DNA from: Roseivirga sp. E12
GTDB taxonomy: Bacteria; Bacteroidota; Bacteroidia; Cytophagales; Cyclobacteriaceae
Length of the DNA stretch: 64,000 nt
Assembly: GCF_017592825.1 (NCBI RefSeq)
Contig: NZ_JAGFMD010000005.1
Span: 186,001-250,000 of the forward strand
Direction of reading: 5' to 3'
Positions 52,743 through 62,380 of the stretch are shown piece by piece. The translations under genes and the position numbers were made by a program. Position 1 is the first letter of the stretch, and every line of letters starts with the position of its first letter. Under the pieces are notes generated by a model. The model worked only from the letters and a program-made list of their open reading frames with translations, made no database searches and was not told the origin of the DNA.

Positions 52743-55556
52743 ATGCCAAAAGACAATAGCATTAAATCCATCCTGATCATAGGTAGTGGGCCAATCATTA
52801 TTGGACAAGCCTGTGAGTTTGATTATTCTGGATCTCAAGCAGCCAGATCACTCCGAGAAGAGGGCATTGAAGTGACCCTTATTAACTCCAACCCCGCCAC
52901 CATTATGACGGATCCGGTGATGGCAGATAACATCTATCTAAAGCCGCTCACCAAAAAATCAATCATTGAGATTCTAGAAAAACATCAGATTGATGCCGTT
53001 TTACCTACAATGGGGGGTCAAACCGCGCTAAACTTAGCCATTGACTGCGACACTGCCGGCATTTGGGAAAAGTACAATGTGCGCATCATTGGTGTCGACA
53101 TTAATGCGATTGAAACCACGGAAGATCGAGAGAAATTCCGGTTGAAGATGAAGGAGATTGGTGTGGGTGTCTGTAAAGGAGAAACGGCCACATCATTCCT
53201 AAAAGGAAAAGAGATTGCCCAAGAAATTGGATTTCCACTCGTCATCCGACCTTCCTATACATTGGGAGGTTATGGTGGTGGATTTGTCAATACTCAAGAG
53301 GAGTTTGACGAAGCGCTTACTAGAGGCTTAAATGCCTCTCCGATCCACGAGGTATTGGTTGAACAAAGTATCCTTGGCTGGAAGGAATACGAACTGGAAC
53401 TCTTAAGAGATAATATTGGCAACGTCATCATTATCTGTTCGATTGAGAACTTTGATCCAATGGGTGTTCATACCGGTGACTCCATTACTGTTGCACCGGC
53501 AATGACGCTATCTGATACTACCTATCAGAGAATGCGAGACATGGCCATTCACATGATGAATGCAATCGGCCAATTCGCTGGAGGGTGTAACGTTCAGTTC
53601 TCTGTAGGCCCTGAAAACGAGGAAATTATTGGTATTGAAATTAATCCGCGTGTATCTAGGTCATCTGCACTGGCTTCAAAAGCGACAGGTTACCCGATTG
53701 CTAAGATTGCTGCTAAACTGGCCATCGGTTACAACCTAGATGAATTAAAGAACCAAATTACGAAGACAACATCGGCGTTTTTCGAACCGGCTTTAGACTA
53801 TGTAATTGTTAAAATCCCTCGTTGGAACTTTGACAAGTTCAAAGGTGCGGAAAGAAAACTAGGTCTACAAATGAAGTCTGTAGGCGAGGCTATGGGAATT
53901 GGCAGAAACTTCCAGGAGGCTCTTCAAAAGGCATGTCAATCACTTGAGATTAAACGAAATGGATTAGGTGCTGATGGCAAAGAAGTAAAAGATCAGGCCA
54001 CTTTACTGCACAGTCTTGAGAATCCGAGTTGGAATAGACTCTTCCATATATACGATGCCTTTAAACTAGGCATTCCATTCAAGACCATTCAAAAGAAGAC
54101 CAAAATTGACAAATGGTTCTTACAGCAGATTGAAGAGTTGATAGCGCTAGAAAAAGAAATAGGGCAGCATACGCTAGACACTATTCCTGAGAGTCTACTC
54201 AGAATGGCCAAAGAGAAAGGCTATGCGGATAGACAAATCGCTCATCTTTTAGACTGTCTTGAAAGTAAAGTTTTCAACAAAAGACATGAACTTGGTATCA
54301 AGCGGGTTTATAAAATGGTGGATACTTGTGCAGCTGAATTTGAGGCACAAACACCTTATTACTACTCAAGCTTTGACTCTGAAAACGAGTCTATTGTAAG
54401 TGACAAAAAGAAAATCATTGTATTAGGATCAGGACCAAACAGGATTGGTCAGGGTATAGAGTTTGACTACTGTTGTGTTCATGGGTTATATGCCGCTAAA
54501 GAGTGTGGGTATGAGACCATAATGATCAACTGTAATCCCGAGACTGTTTCTACGGACTTTGATACCGCAGACAAGCTTTATTTTGAGCCAGTTTTCTGGG
54601 AACATATTTATGATATTATCCTTCATGAGAAACCCGAAGGTGTTATCGTTCAACTTGGGGGGCAAACAGCCCTAAAACTTGCCGAAAAACTTGATCGCTA
54701 TGGTATCAAGATTATCGGTACGAGTTACAAAGCACTTGACCTTGCAGAAGACAGAGGAAGGTTTTCTACCCTTCTTGCAGAAAACGATATTCCTTATCCA
54801 AAGTTTGGTGTTATTGAGGATGCCGATGAAGCTCTTGAATTATCAAAGGAAATCGGTTTTCCACTGCTAGTGAGACCTTCTTATGTACTAGGTGGCCAGG
54901 GCATGAAAATCGTGATCAACGAGCAAGAGCTTGAAGAACACGTGGTCAACATCCTGAAAGATATTCCAGGTAACAGAGTACTGCTTGATCACTTCTTAGA
55001 AGGTGCTAAAGAAGCAGAAGCAGATGCGATCTGTGATGGTGAAAATGTATACATCATCGGAATTATGGAACATATCGAACCTGCTGGTATACATTCAGGT
55101 GATTCTTATGCACTCCTTCCCCCATACAGTTTAGGCGATATCGTAATGCGACAAATCGAGGAGCATACTAAGAAAATTGCCCTGGCTTTAGAGACAAAAG
55201 GACTCATCAATATTCAGTTTGCGGTGAAAGATGATCAAGTTTATATCATCGAAGCGAACCCAAGAGCATCTAGAACCGTTCCATTTATAGGAAAAGCTTA
55301 TCAGGAGCCTTATGTGAACTATGCCACAAAGGTGATGTTGGGTGAGAAAAAGGTGACTGATTTTGATTTCAAACCCGTTAAGAAGGGTTATGCCATCAAG
55401 GAACCAGTCTTCTCATTCCATAAATTCCCGAATGTGAATAAGGAGTTAGGGCCTGAAATGAAATCTACTGGTGAAGCCATCTACTTTATTGATGACTTGC
55501 TTGACGATTATTTCCTTGAAATTTATTCGAAAAGAAATTTATACTTAAGTCGATAG
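52743..55556 (+). CDS. carB: Carbamoyl-phosphate synthase large subunit lacking the MGS domain
   Basis: 937 residues, about 135 shorter than E. coli CarB. Both ATP-grasp halves are present ([42 protein letters not shown]), with the oligomerisation segment between. The protein stops about 20 residues after GPEMKSTGE, where the methylglyoxal-synthase-like allosteric domain normally begins. UMP and ornithine control through that domain must be absent. It makes carbamoyl phosphate for pyrimidines and arginine; carA is not in the window. The next gene starts directly at its stop codon. Confidence 0.95.
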   Translation: MPKDNSIKSILIIGSGPIIIGQACEFDYSGSQAARSLREEGIEVTLINSNPATIMTDPVMADNIYLKPLTKKSIIEILEKHQIDAVLPTMGGQTALNLAIDCDTAGIWEKYNVRIIGVDINAIETTEDREKFRLKMKEIGVGVCKGETATSFLKGKEIAQEIGFPLVIRPSYTLGGYGGGFVNTQEEFDEALTRGLNASPIHEVLVEQSILGWKEYELELLRDNIGNVIIICSIENFDPMGVHTGDSITVAPAMTLSDTTYQRMRDMAIHMMNAIGQFAGGCNVQFSVGPENEEIIGIEINPRVSRSSALASKATGYPIAKIAAKLAIGYNLDELKNQITKTTSAFFEPALDYVIVKIPRWNFDKFKGAERKLGLQMKSVGEAMGIGRNFQEALQKACQSLEIKRNGLGADGKEVKDQATLLHSLENPSWNRLFHIYDAFKLGIPFKTIQKKTKIDKWFLQQIEELIALEKEIGQHTLDTIPESLLRMAKEKGYADRQIAHLLDCLESKVFNKRHELGIKRVYKMVDTCAAEFEAQTPYYYSSFDSENESIVSDKKKIIVLGSGPNRIGQGIEFDYCCVHGLYAAKECGYETIMINCNPETVSTDFDTADKLYFEPVFWEHIYDIILHEKPEGVIVQLGGQTALKLAEKLDRYGIKIIGTSYKALDLAEDRGRFSTLLAENDIPYPKFGVIEDADEALELSKEIGFPLLVRPSYVLGGQGMKIVINEQELEEHVVNILKDIPGNRVLLDHFLEGAKEAEADAICDGENVYIIGIMEHIEPAGIHSGDSYALLPPYSLGDIVMRQIEEHTKKIALALETKGLINIQFAVKDDQVYIIEANPRASRTVPFIGKAYQEPYVNYATKVMLGEKKVTDFDFKPVKKGYAIKEPVFSFHKFPNVNKELGPEMKSTGEAIYFIDDLLDDYFLEIYSKRNLYLSR

Positions 55557-55814
55557 ATGGGTATTTTACTCAAGTTCATATTATTCATAGTAGTTATAGG
55601 GTGGCTATTCAAAGGTGTCTCAAGATTCTTCTTGGGTAATCTTTATAAACAGGCACAACAACAACAGTATTCAGGAAATCGGCAGAGGACACAAACTGCT
55701 CAGCCTAAAGATGGAAACGTTAGTGTTGAATACGCACCAAAGAAGAAGACAGAAAAATCTGCCGATAACTTCAAGGGTGGCGATTACGTGGATTATGAAG
55801 AGGTGAAAGACTAA
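55557..55814 (+). CDS. DUF4834-type small membrane protein
   Basis: 85 residues: one N-terminal membrane helix (LLKFILFIVVIGWLFKGVSRFFLG) followed by a glutamine-rich linker and a charged tail (KGGDYVDYEEVKD). It matches DUF4834, a Bacteroidetes family of unknown role. Its ATG directly follows the carB TAG, so it is cotranscribed. The last 4 bp overlap the convergent neighbour. Confidence 0.78.
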   Translation: MGILLKFILFIVVIGWLFKGVSRFFLGNLYKQAQQQQYSGNRQRTQTAQPKDGNVSVEYAPKKKTEKSADNFKGGDYVDYEEVKD

Positions 55815-56263
55815 TTTCCCCTCTTCCTTTCACCAGGACCCTGCCAAAGCACATGCTCAATCATCCATTTTCCGTCATGCTTGGCGAGTAATAGATAGTC
55901 AAAGCCCCACCAAGCTTTCACTTTTGCCGAGGCAATATGTTCAGCCACTTCGTAGATTTCTACGCTGCCAGGAGGAACCTCACGAGTACGCCCCTTAGCT
56001 TTTACTCCTAGTGCATAGTCCACAGCCTCTTTGTAGGTCATTTGCCCTTCAGAAGCATAGGTGGTAGAATTTCGTCCCTTAAAATACCCGAACTTCAGGA
56101 GGTTTGGCGCAATAGCCCTTTTCAACTTAGAAGTATCCCCTTCGTAAAACCCCTCGAGGTAATCCAAGGCAGCACGTTCTACGGCTTTCTTTTCATCAGT
56201 GTTTTGTGCCCAGACCAATTGGACAATTGTAACCATGAGTAATATGAGTAAGACCTTTTTCAT
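55811..56263 (-). CDS. Secreted NTF2-like (lumazine-binding 2) protein
   Basis: 150 residues from ATG 56263, with signal peptide MKKVLLILLMVTIVQLVWAQ. The mature part is an NTF2/SnoaL-like fold of the putative lumazine-binding family: VERAALDYLEGFYEGDTSKLKRAIAPNL, HIASAKVKAWWGFDYLLLAKHDGKWMIEHVLWQ. Usually periplasmic, and often a chaperone or esterase-linked protein; the function is not known. The longer frame to 56323 lacks any added family sequence. Confidence 0.82.
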   Translation of the reverse strand: MKKVLLILLMVTIVQLVWAQNTDEKKAVERAALDYLEGFYEGDTSKLKRAIAPNLLKFGYFKGRNSTTYASEGQMTYKEAVDYALGVKAKGRTREVPPGSVEIYEVAEHIASAKVKAWWGFDYLLLAKHDGKWMIEHVLWQGPGERKRGN

Positions 56264-56343
56264 AATTTTCTTATTTAATAAACTTTTGTATAACAAATAA
56301 ATCGAATTTACACGACTTGACAAGTTTTTAAAAGAAAAACTGA

Positions 56344-57423
56344 TTAGGGCATCTGGTAAACCATAGCATTAATATGCATTCCTGCACCTACAGAGGCAAA
56401 AATGATATTATCTCCTGAGTTCAATTCATGACCCTCTAACTCTCCTTTGAGTATCAGGTCTAACATGGTTGGTATGGTGGCGACCGAGCTGTTCCCCAAA
56501 GTCTGAATGGTCATTGGCATCAATTTTTCTGAGTCCCCCATTACTCCATAAAGCTTGAACAGCTTGTGAAGTATTGCCTCATCCATTTTTTCATTGGCCT
56601 GGTGGATAAGTACCTTATCAATATCTTCTAGACCAAGGCCGGCACGTTCAATGGCACACTTGATAGCATCGGCCACATTGGTTAGAGCATACTCGTAAAT
56701 CTTACGACCCTTCATTTTAATATAGCTACCACCATGATCATTAAGTGACTCATTATTGGAGGGGCCCATAGCTAGGTAACACAACTCTTCGCTTGCATCC
56801 GTTCTTGAGCACTGCGCAACATAACCTCCCTTTTCTGCATCCGAAGCAGAGAAAATAGTTGCTCCTGCCCCATCGGAAAAGATCATTGAATCACGGTCAT
56901 GCGGATCGACAGTTTGGCTCAGTGTCTCGCCTCCAATCACCATCACATGTTTAGCATCACCACACCTAATCATCTGGGTAGCTTGGATTGCACCCTGTAC
57001 CCAACCTGGGCATCCGAAAATGATATCATAGCAAGTAGTGGCAGGATTGGCAATCCCCAACTGACCTTTCACTCTTGCAGCAAGGCTCGGCATCATATCA
57101 ATACGATTATTGTCCTTCTGCATGTCTCCGAAGTTATGTGCGAAGATGATGTAGTCTAGGTCCTCAGCATTCACATTGCTGTTTTCCAAAGCTTTCTTTG
57201 CCGCAATGGACCCGAGATCTGAAGCCTTCTGGCCAGGCTTGGCATAGCGTCTTTCCCTAATCCCTGTAATCTTCTCGAACTTTCGAATGATTACATCATT
57301 CGGGTCTGTAAATCGCTCTCCATTTTCCTGGTAGAATTCAGTATCGAGAAAATGCTCATTTGGAACCACTCTCGATGGAATGCAACTCCCCACCCCACTA
57401 ATTATTACACTTTGCATACTCAT
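56344..57423 (-). CDS. 3-oxoacyl-ACP synthase III-like (KAS III) enzyme
   Basis: 359 residues, somewhat longer than FabH (about 320). The catalytic triad is present: Cys138 (IIFGCPGWVQGA), His in LIHQANEKM and Asn in LGNSSVATIPT. It condenses an acyl-CoA starter with malonyl-ACP; the insertions and the regulator upstream suggest a specialised starter rather than the general FabH. It lies 2 bp after a TetR gene and is probably the enzyme that regulator controls. Confidence 0.9.
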   Translation of the reverse strand: MSMQSVIISGVGSCIPSRVVPNEHFLDTEFYQENGERFTDPNDVIIRKFEKITGIRERRYAKPGQKASDLGSIAAKKALENSNVNAEDLDYIIFAHNFGDMQKDNNRIDMMPSLAARVKGQLGIANPATTCYDIIFGCPGWVQGAIQATQMIRCGDAKHVMVIGGETLSQTVDPHDRDSMIFSDGAGATIFSASDAEKGGYVAQCSRTDASEELCYLAMGPSNNESLNDHGGSYIKMKGRKIYEYALTNVADAIKCAIERAGLGLEDIDKVLIHQANEKMDEAILHKLFKLYGVMGDSEKLMPMTIQTLGNSSVATIPTMLDLILKGELEGHELNSGDNIIFASVGAGMHINAMVYQMP

Positions 57424-57425
57424 TT

Positions 57426-58004
57426 CTAATGATTTCTAACTGCATCCCAACAAGCTTCGGCCGCTTGTTCAATGCGTTCTTCTGTTAAAGATTGGTTATG
57501 GTCTATATGTAGTTTGGATAGAGAAACGATAGGCCCATAAAGCAATGAGACAATCGTATAGAGCGGTAAATCCTTCATTTCTCCAGCACGCTTGGACTCT
57601 ATGAAGAATGACATAATCGGAGCTAAAATGATAAAGCTCTCTTCCCTTGTTACATTACTCATAAAAGGTGCATACCTGTATTGCTCTACAAACTGAAATT
57701 CCTTTGGGTGCGCTATACAATAGCTAATCAGGTTTCTCCACAGATGCTTGAAGCGCTCTTTGTAAGAACCTTCTTCTCTATAGCCGTCAAGCATGGCTTT
57801 TATCACTCGCCTTTTGATTGATGTGAACAGCTCATTAATCAACTGCTCCTTATTTTCGAAATAGCGATAAATAGTACCCGCTCCCACTCCAGCATGCTGT
57901 GCAATCATTGAGATTGGAGTACCATGAAATCCGTGCTCACACAAGAGGTCAAGTGTAGACTCTAGAATGGCACTTTTCTTATCAACTGTCTTATTATCAA
58001 TCAT
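57426..58004 (-). CDS. TetR-family transcriptional repressor
   Basis: 192 residues from ATG 58004 (MIDNKTVDKKSAILESTLDLL). The N-terminal HTH is AGVGAGTIYRYFENKEQLINELF; the C-terminal part is a helical ligand domain. The longer frame to 58037 would start inside a 24-bp perfect palindrome at 58010-58033, which looks like its own operator. It shares a transcript with the KAS III-like gene (2-bp gap), and accD is divergent, so it may sense an acyl-CoA or fatty acid. Confidence 0.9.
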   Translation of the reverse strand: MIDNKTVDKKSAILESTLDLLCEHGFHGTPISMIAQHAGVGAGTIYRYFENKEQLINELFTSIKRRVIKAMLDGYREEGSYKERFKHLWRNLISYCIAHPKEFQFVEQYRYAPFMSNVTREESFIILAPIMSFFIESKRAGEMKDLPLYTIVSLLYGPIVSLSKLHIDHNQSLTEERIEQAAEACWDAVRNH

Positions 58005-58009
58005 ATTAA

Positions 58010-58033
58010 AGCGGAATGAACGTTCATTCCGCT
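58010..58033. promoter_or_regulatory. 24-bp perfect palindrome, TetR operator
   Basis: AGCGGAATGAAC (58010-58021) is followed without spacer by its exact reverse complement (58022-58033). It includes the GAACGTTC centre seen in FadR/TetR-type operators and lies directly upstream of the tetR ATG, about 145 bp from accD. Confidence 0.75.
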
Positions 58034-58109
58034 CCAAAGTAAAAGACTATAATTTTGCCCCCCAAGCATTTTCAACTGTTTTTATCAAGCATCAGTATTA
58101 AGTAATCTT

Positions 58110-58140
58110 TTGGCGGGAGAAGACTTTTAGCCTATTTTTG
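58110..58140 (+). promoter_or_regulatory. accD promoter
   Basis: TTG at 58110-58112 and TATTTTTG at 58133-58140, 20 bp apart, match the Bacteroidetes consensus. The ATG at 58179 follows 38 bp downstream. Confidence 0.72.
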
Positions 58141-58178
58141 CCTACTCTTTGAAAAAAATTAGGCGATAACACTACTAT

Positions 58179-59018
58179 ATGTCTTGGTTTCAGCGAAAAA
58201 TTAAGGGTATTACTACTCCAACTGATCAGAAGAAAGATGCTCCTGATGGTTTATGGTTTAAGACCCCAGGCGGTACCATCGTCCATACTCGAGAACTTAA
58301 AAACAATGCTTATGTGAGTCCAGAAGATGGATTCCATGTACGTATTGGTTCAAAAGAGTATTTCGAAATACTGTTTGACGAGAACAAATTCACTGAATTG
58401 GATGCTGACATGACATCAGGAGATCCGTTGAAATTTGTTGATAGCAAACCTTATCCCAAAAGGATTAAGGCTACCCAAGCCAAATCAAACCTTAAGGACG
58501 CTGCAAGAACTGTCCATGGAAAAATGAACGGCCTAGACTTAGTGGTGTGCTGTATGGATTTCGCCTTTATTGGTGGTTCCATGGGCTCTGTTGTCGGAGA
58601 AAAAATTGCTAGGGGTATTGACTACTCTCTTAAGCATAAAATCCCTTTCTTAATGATTTCTAAATCTGGTGGTGCCAGGATGATGGAAGCGGGATACTCA
58701 TTAATGCAAATGGCTAAGACATCTGCTAAGCTTGCTTTACTTTCGGAAGCAGGTATTCCATACATTTCATTGCTTACCGACCCTACTACGGGTGGAGTAA
58801 CAGCCTCCTATGCTATGTTGGGCGATTTCAATATCGCTGAACCAGGTGCCTTAATTGGTTTTGCGGGCCCTCGTGTTATTAGAGATACGGTAGGAAAAGA
58901 TCTTCCGAAAGGTTTCCAAAGCTCTGAATTTGTATTGGATCATGGTTTCCTTGATTTCATCGTTGATAGACGAGATTTAAAGAAGCAATTGACTACAGTA
59001 TTGAGAATGCTTCAGTAA
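58179..59018 (+). CDS. accD: Acetyl-CoA carboxylase carboxyltransferase beta subunit, no zinc ribbon
   Basis: 279 residues. The crotonase-type transferase domain is intact ([81 protein letters not shown]). It makes malonyl-CoA with AccA. The N-terminal zinc-ribbon cysteines are all missing: positions 29, 32, 47 and 50, with the same spacing as the E. coli four, are Thr, Gly, Ser and Asp. The gene is intact and has a good promoter, so this is a metal-free variant. Confidence 0.94.
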   Translation: MSWFQRKIKGITTPTDQKKDAPDGLWFKTPGGTIVHTRELKNNAYVSPEDGFHVRIGSKEYFEILFDENKFTELDADMTSGDPLKFVDSKPYPKRIKATQAKSNLKDAARTVHGKMNGLDLVVCCMDFAFIGGSMGSVVGEKIARGIDYSLKHKIPFLMISKSGGARMMEAGYSLMQMAKTSAKLALLSEAGIPYISLLTDPTTGGVTASYAMLGDFNIAEPGALIGFAGPRVIRDTVGKDLPKGFQSSEFVLDHGFLDFIVDRRDLKKQLTTVLRMLQ

Positions 59019-59947
59019 AACTCCAGTATAGCAAAAGCTGATACAACCACTGTAAAGATCCATAACACACTACCAAACACTACAGGCTTTAACCCTGTGG
59101 ATTTATTGATCTGAAGTGAAGATCCCATCAAAAAAAGTACTAGGGCCATCAAACCTTTAGAAAAGCTCAGCACTGAATGCTCAGTTACTCGTGTTAATGG
59201 AAATATCGAAGTTGAAATCAGAGCTAAGATGAAGAATAGTACAAACCATGGGAATTTGAGTTTCGAATCATTTTTCCTAAAAAATGATAACAGTAACATC
59301 AAAGGGATTATCCATAGCATTCGGGTTAATTTAGCAGTAGTTGCAATTTCTAATGCTTCCTGTCCATATACTGCAGCTGCACCAACCACTGAACTTGTAT
59401 CATGAATGGCCACAGCACACCACAAACCAAACTGCCTTTGAGTCATTTCAAGGGCAAAACCGAGGTTTGGAAATACTAAAACGGCCAAGGCATTCAGCAA
59501 AAACACCACTGACAAGGCCACGGATATTTTTCTATTTGATGCTCTTAGAATCGGTGCTATTGAGGCTATGGCACTCCCTCCGCAAATTGCCGTTCCAGCA
59601 GATATTAACATTGAAAGGTCAGTATTCATCTTAACCAGCTTGGACATCAACCAACCCAGGCTTAAAACCATGATAACTGACACGGTTATATACAGAAAGT
59701 TCTCAGTCCCCACGTTGGCTGCTTGCTGAACATTTATACAAAGGCCCAGCGTGACAACTGAGGTTTGTAATAGCCATTTGCACAGCTTGGGAATGAACTT
59801 GATTTCTATCTCACCAATTACAAACCGAAAAGCTAGACCGATTAGGAGGGCCCATTGACTATTGATTAATGGGAATAGACATACCAGTCCAAGCAAAACG
59901 AACAAAGCATTCTTATGCCGCTTTCTTAGGTTCAGAAGTCTAAACAA
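59012..59947 (-). CDS. YeiH/UPF0324 putative sulfate-exporter family membrane protein
   Basis: 311 residues, about nine membrane helices. The family motifs [24 protein letters not shown] and [18 protein letters not shown] are clear. Members of UPF0324 are thought to export sulfur compounds, and in other bacteria are controlled by the LysR-type YeiE. Here a LysR gene lies just upstream beyond thrC. It overlaps thrC by 8 bp and converges on accD with a 7-bp overlap. Confidence 0.9.
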   Translation of the reverse strand: MFRLLNLRKRHKNALFVLLGLVCLFPLINSQWALLIGLAFRFVIGEIEIKFIPKLCKWLLQTSVVTLGLCINVQQAANVGTENFLYITVSVIMVLSLGWLMSKLVKMNTDLSMLISAGTAICGGSAIASIAPILRASNRKISVALSVVFLLNALAVLVFPNLGFALEMTQRQFGLWCAVAIHDTSSVVGAAAVYGQEALEIATTAKLTRMLWIIPLMLLLSFFRKNDSKLKFPWFVLFFILALISTSIFPLTRVTEHSVLSFSKGLMALVLFLMGSSLQINKSTGLKPVVFGSVLWIFTVVVSAFAILEFY

Positions 59948-61118
59948 GGTGCTCTAGGTATTTGTATCCACCTCCTGTGTTAATCATCAACACCTTTTCA
60001 TCTCTCGATACTTCTCCTTGATCAATAAGCCTTAGGAGCCCTTTCCATAGAGCGGCCCCTTCAGGTGCCATTAAAATACCCTCGCTTTCGGCCACTTCCT
60101 TCACGCCATTAATCATGGCCTCGTCTGTTACTGTTACTGTTGTACCACCAGATTCAGCAACAACTCTGGCAATCATATCTTGACCGAAAGCCACAGGCAC
60201 TGCAAGTCCATTTCCAATTGATTCTGTATACAGAGCAATGTCTTTTTCCACTCCTTTAAGGAAATCAACTACAGGTGAACAATTAGCCGCTTGCACAACT
60301 ACCATTCTTGGTAGTTTGACGTCCGGCTTCAACCAGCCCAAACTGATCATTTCATGGAAAGCTTTCCAAATACCAATGAGACCGGTTCCTCCACCCGTGG
60401 GATATAAAATGACATCAGGTAATTTCCAATTCAATTGCTCCGCAATCTCATAACCCATGGTCTTTTTTCCTTCCAACCTGTAAGGTTCCTTTAAGGTTGA
60501 TACATTGAAAGCTCCTTTCTTCATTTCGATTTCGGAAGCCACAACAGCACACTTATTAATGAGACCGTCAACCAGAAGAAGTTCTGCACCATAGAGTTCA
60601 CATTCTTGCTTAAAGCTTAATGGCGTATGACTTGGCATCACAACCGTAGCTTTTATCCCAGCAGCTGCACAATAAGCGCTCATGGCCCCTCCAGCATTTC
60701 CGGCAGTTGGAATAACACAGTGATCTATATCTAATTCCTTCGCTTTTGAAATCGCCATACTCAAACCTCTGGCTTTAAAGGAACCAGTCGGGTTTGAACC
60801 TTCATCTTTTACCAAAACTGAACTAAGGCCATGTTCTTTTCTCAGGTTCTTGAGAGACAATATCTCTGTCATCCCCTCTCCCAAAGACACAATGTTGTCA
60901 GAATTTAGCACAGGCAACATACTAGCGTATCTCCACATGGTATTTGGCTGACTTAGCAAGGACGCCTTGTCAAACTCGTTATTGTAGTCATATGCCACAA
61001 CTAGAGGTTTGTTGCAGCATAATGCATAACCTTGGACCTCAAGAATTGAATACCGCGTGTTGCATTCCGAACAGGTTAGGTGACTGACATGAGAGTCTAA
61101 TACAGCTGTTGCATTCAT
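59940..61118 (-). CDS. thrC: Threonine synthase
   Basis: 392 residues, PLP fold type II. The PLP lysine lies in GSNPTGSFKARGLSMAISKAK; the serine-rich phosphate loop and PTGGGTGLIGIWKAF are present. The N-terminus carries a zinc-ribbon-like Cys set (CSECNTRYSI, CC) seen in this subclass. It converts phosphohomoserine to threonine. It overlaps the YeiH-like gene by 8 bp. Homoserine dehydrogenase is at the right edge of the window, but on the other strand. Confidence 0.92.
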   Translation of the reverse strand: MNATAVLDSHVSHLTCSECNTRYSILEVQGYALCCNKPLVVAYDYNNEFDKASLLSQPNTMWRYASMLPVLNSDNIVSLGEGMTEILSLKNLRKEHGLSSVLVKDEGSNPTGSFKARGLSMAISKAKELDIDHCVIPTAGNAGGAMSAYCAAAGIKATVVMPSHTPLSFKQECELYGAELLLVDGLINKCAVVASEIEMKKGAFNVSTLKEPYRLEGKKTMGYEIAEQLNWKLPDVILYPTGGGTGLIGIWKAFHEMISLGWLKPDVKLPRMVVVQAANCSPVVDFLKGVEKDIALYTESIGNGLAVPVAFGQDMIARVVAESGGTTVTVTDEAMINGVKEVAESEGILMAPEGAALWKGLLRLIDQGEVSRDEKVLMINTGGGYKYLEHLV

Positions 61119-61172
61119 TCTGCAATAATGAATAATACAGTATCACCGATCAAATGATTAATGGTAACAAGT

Positions 61173-61189
61173 TATAACTATTAGTTATA
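61173..61189. promoter_or_regulatory. Perfect palindrome, candidate LysR box upstream of thrC
   Basis: TATAACTA (61173-61180), one central T, then TAGTTATA (61182-61189). It holds a T-N11-A core as in LysR-type operators and lies 55 bp upstream of the thrC ATG, overlapping the last codons of the LysR gene. Assignment to that regulator is inference. Confidence 0.5.
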
Positions 61190-62077
61190 GATAAGCTTCG
61201 CTTCACTCACGAATGCCTTTGTAGTACCAGCTGGGGTTTCGCCTGTTCTTATCACAAAATTGAAGCTACGTTGAACATTCAGATCAGGAATGTCTACCTC
61301 TTTTAACAACCCCATCTCCAGTTCCCTTTTAATTGCCCAAGGGGATAGAAAGCCTATGGCTGTGTCTTCGACCAAGAAGTTTTTCAAGGCCTCTGTCCCC
61401 CCCAAACGAGCAACTATATTAAGATTACCAATCTTGACTTTGAGCTCATTCAGCTTTCTAGACCAAGCCGAAAGAGTACCCGAACCGACTTCGCGAATTA
61501 CTAATGGCACACTCATTAATTCATCCAACCTGATTTTTTGTCCAGCAAAAGGACTGTGGTTGGAGCAAACAGGAATGATTGTGTCAGCCATAAAGAAGTC
61601 ATAATGAAGAGCATTCGATTCATGCTTGTCCTCTACAATAGCCAGGTCAATCTCTTCCTTCACCAATGATTTCAACACATTTTCAGTATTTCTATTGATC
61701 AATGTAATCTTCGTCTGTGGCCATTTTCTTCTAAAAGAAGAAAGTACTTTAGGCAAAACATAAAGTGAAAGGGTGGTACTCGCTCCTATCCTAAGTTCAC
61801 CTCGTGCTTCCTGTTGAGTCTTGACAATATCAATATCCGACTCAATTTGCTTCTCAATTTGCCTAGCCTGCCTTAATTGAGTCAATAGTTTTTCTCCTGG
61901 CGGAGACAATCGGATAGTATTTCCTTGTCTTTCGAATAAACGAACCCCAAGTTCACCCTCCAACTTCTTAACCTGCTTACTAACAGCTGGTTGAGAAACA
62001 CACATAACATCCGCTGCTTTGGAAAAACTGAGGTGACAAGCTACTTCGTAAAATGTTTCATAAGCTATTGACAGCAT
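61181..62077 (-). CDS. LysR-family transcriptional regulator (CysB/YeiE-like)
   Basis: 298 residues. The N-terminal winged HTH is FYEVACHLSFSKAADVMCVSQPAVSKQVKKLEGELGVRLFERQGNTIRL in outline, followed by a type 2 periplasmic-binding sensor (RGELRIGASTTLSLYVLPKVL; VREVGSGTLSAW). Placed upstream of thrC and the YeiH-like exporter on the same strand, 62 bp from thrC. The context and the palindrome at 61173-61189 suggest it regulates those two genes. Its own promoter is not clear. Confidence 0.92.
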   Translation of the reverse strand: MLSIAYETFYEVACHLSFSKAADVMCVSQPAVSKQVKKLEGELGVRLFERQGNTIRLSPPGEKLLTQLRQARQIEKQIESDIDIVKTQQEARGELRIGASTTLSLYVLPKVLSSFRRKWPQTKITLINRNTENVLKSLVKEEIDLAIVEDKHESNALHYDFFMADTIIPVCSNHSPFAGQKIRLDELMSVPLVIREVGSGTLSAWSRKLNELKVKIGNLNIVARLGGTEALKNFLVEDTAIGFLSPWAIKRELEMGLLKEVDIPDLNVQRSFNFVIRTGETPAGTTKAFVSEAKLIYN

Positions 62078-62188
62078 CTTCTAAAATATTTCAGGCAAGT
62101 TAACAATCGGAATGTTCTCATATAAACTAAAAATCATTCCCAGCCCAACAATCGGTTTTAAATAGATATCCTTTTTGAGATTTTTCTT

Positions 62189-62218
62189 TGAAACTTCAAC
62201 AACGGCTACTACGTTTGC
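62189..62218 (+). promoter_or_regulatory. Promoter of the SAM-riboswitch metX-hom transcript
   Basis: TTG at 62189-62191 and TACGTTTG at 62211-62218, 19 bp apart, match the Bacteroidetes consensus. It lies about 40 bp upstream of the riboswitch P1 helix, in the 446-bp gap between the divergent LysR and metX genes. Confidence 0.75.
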
Positions 62219-62257
62219 AGCATCAAGTCATTCATTTCCGTATCAGGAAAAGGATCG

Positions 62258-62380
62258 ATTTATAAAGAAGCGTGGAGAGACTGGCTCTTTGAAGCGCTAG
62301 CAACCATTCCGACAACCATCGGAAAAGGTGCTAAATCCAGATCCCAAAGGGTGTCGAGTGACATTCGGGAGAATATAAAT
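62258..62380 (+). ncRNA. SAM-I (S-box type) riboswitch
   Basis: P1 is ATTTATA (62258-62264) with TATAAAT (62374-62380). The conserved core is present: GTGGAGAGACTGGCTC (from 62272), GAAGCGCTAGCAACC (62291-62305) and GGTGCTAAATCC (62327-62338). P3 is TTCCGA with TCGGAA across a CAACCA loop. It senses S-adenosylmethionine and represses methionine genes; the metX-hom context agrees. Confidence 0.92.
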
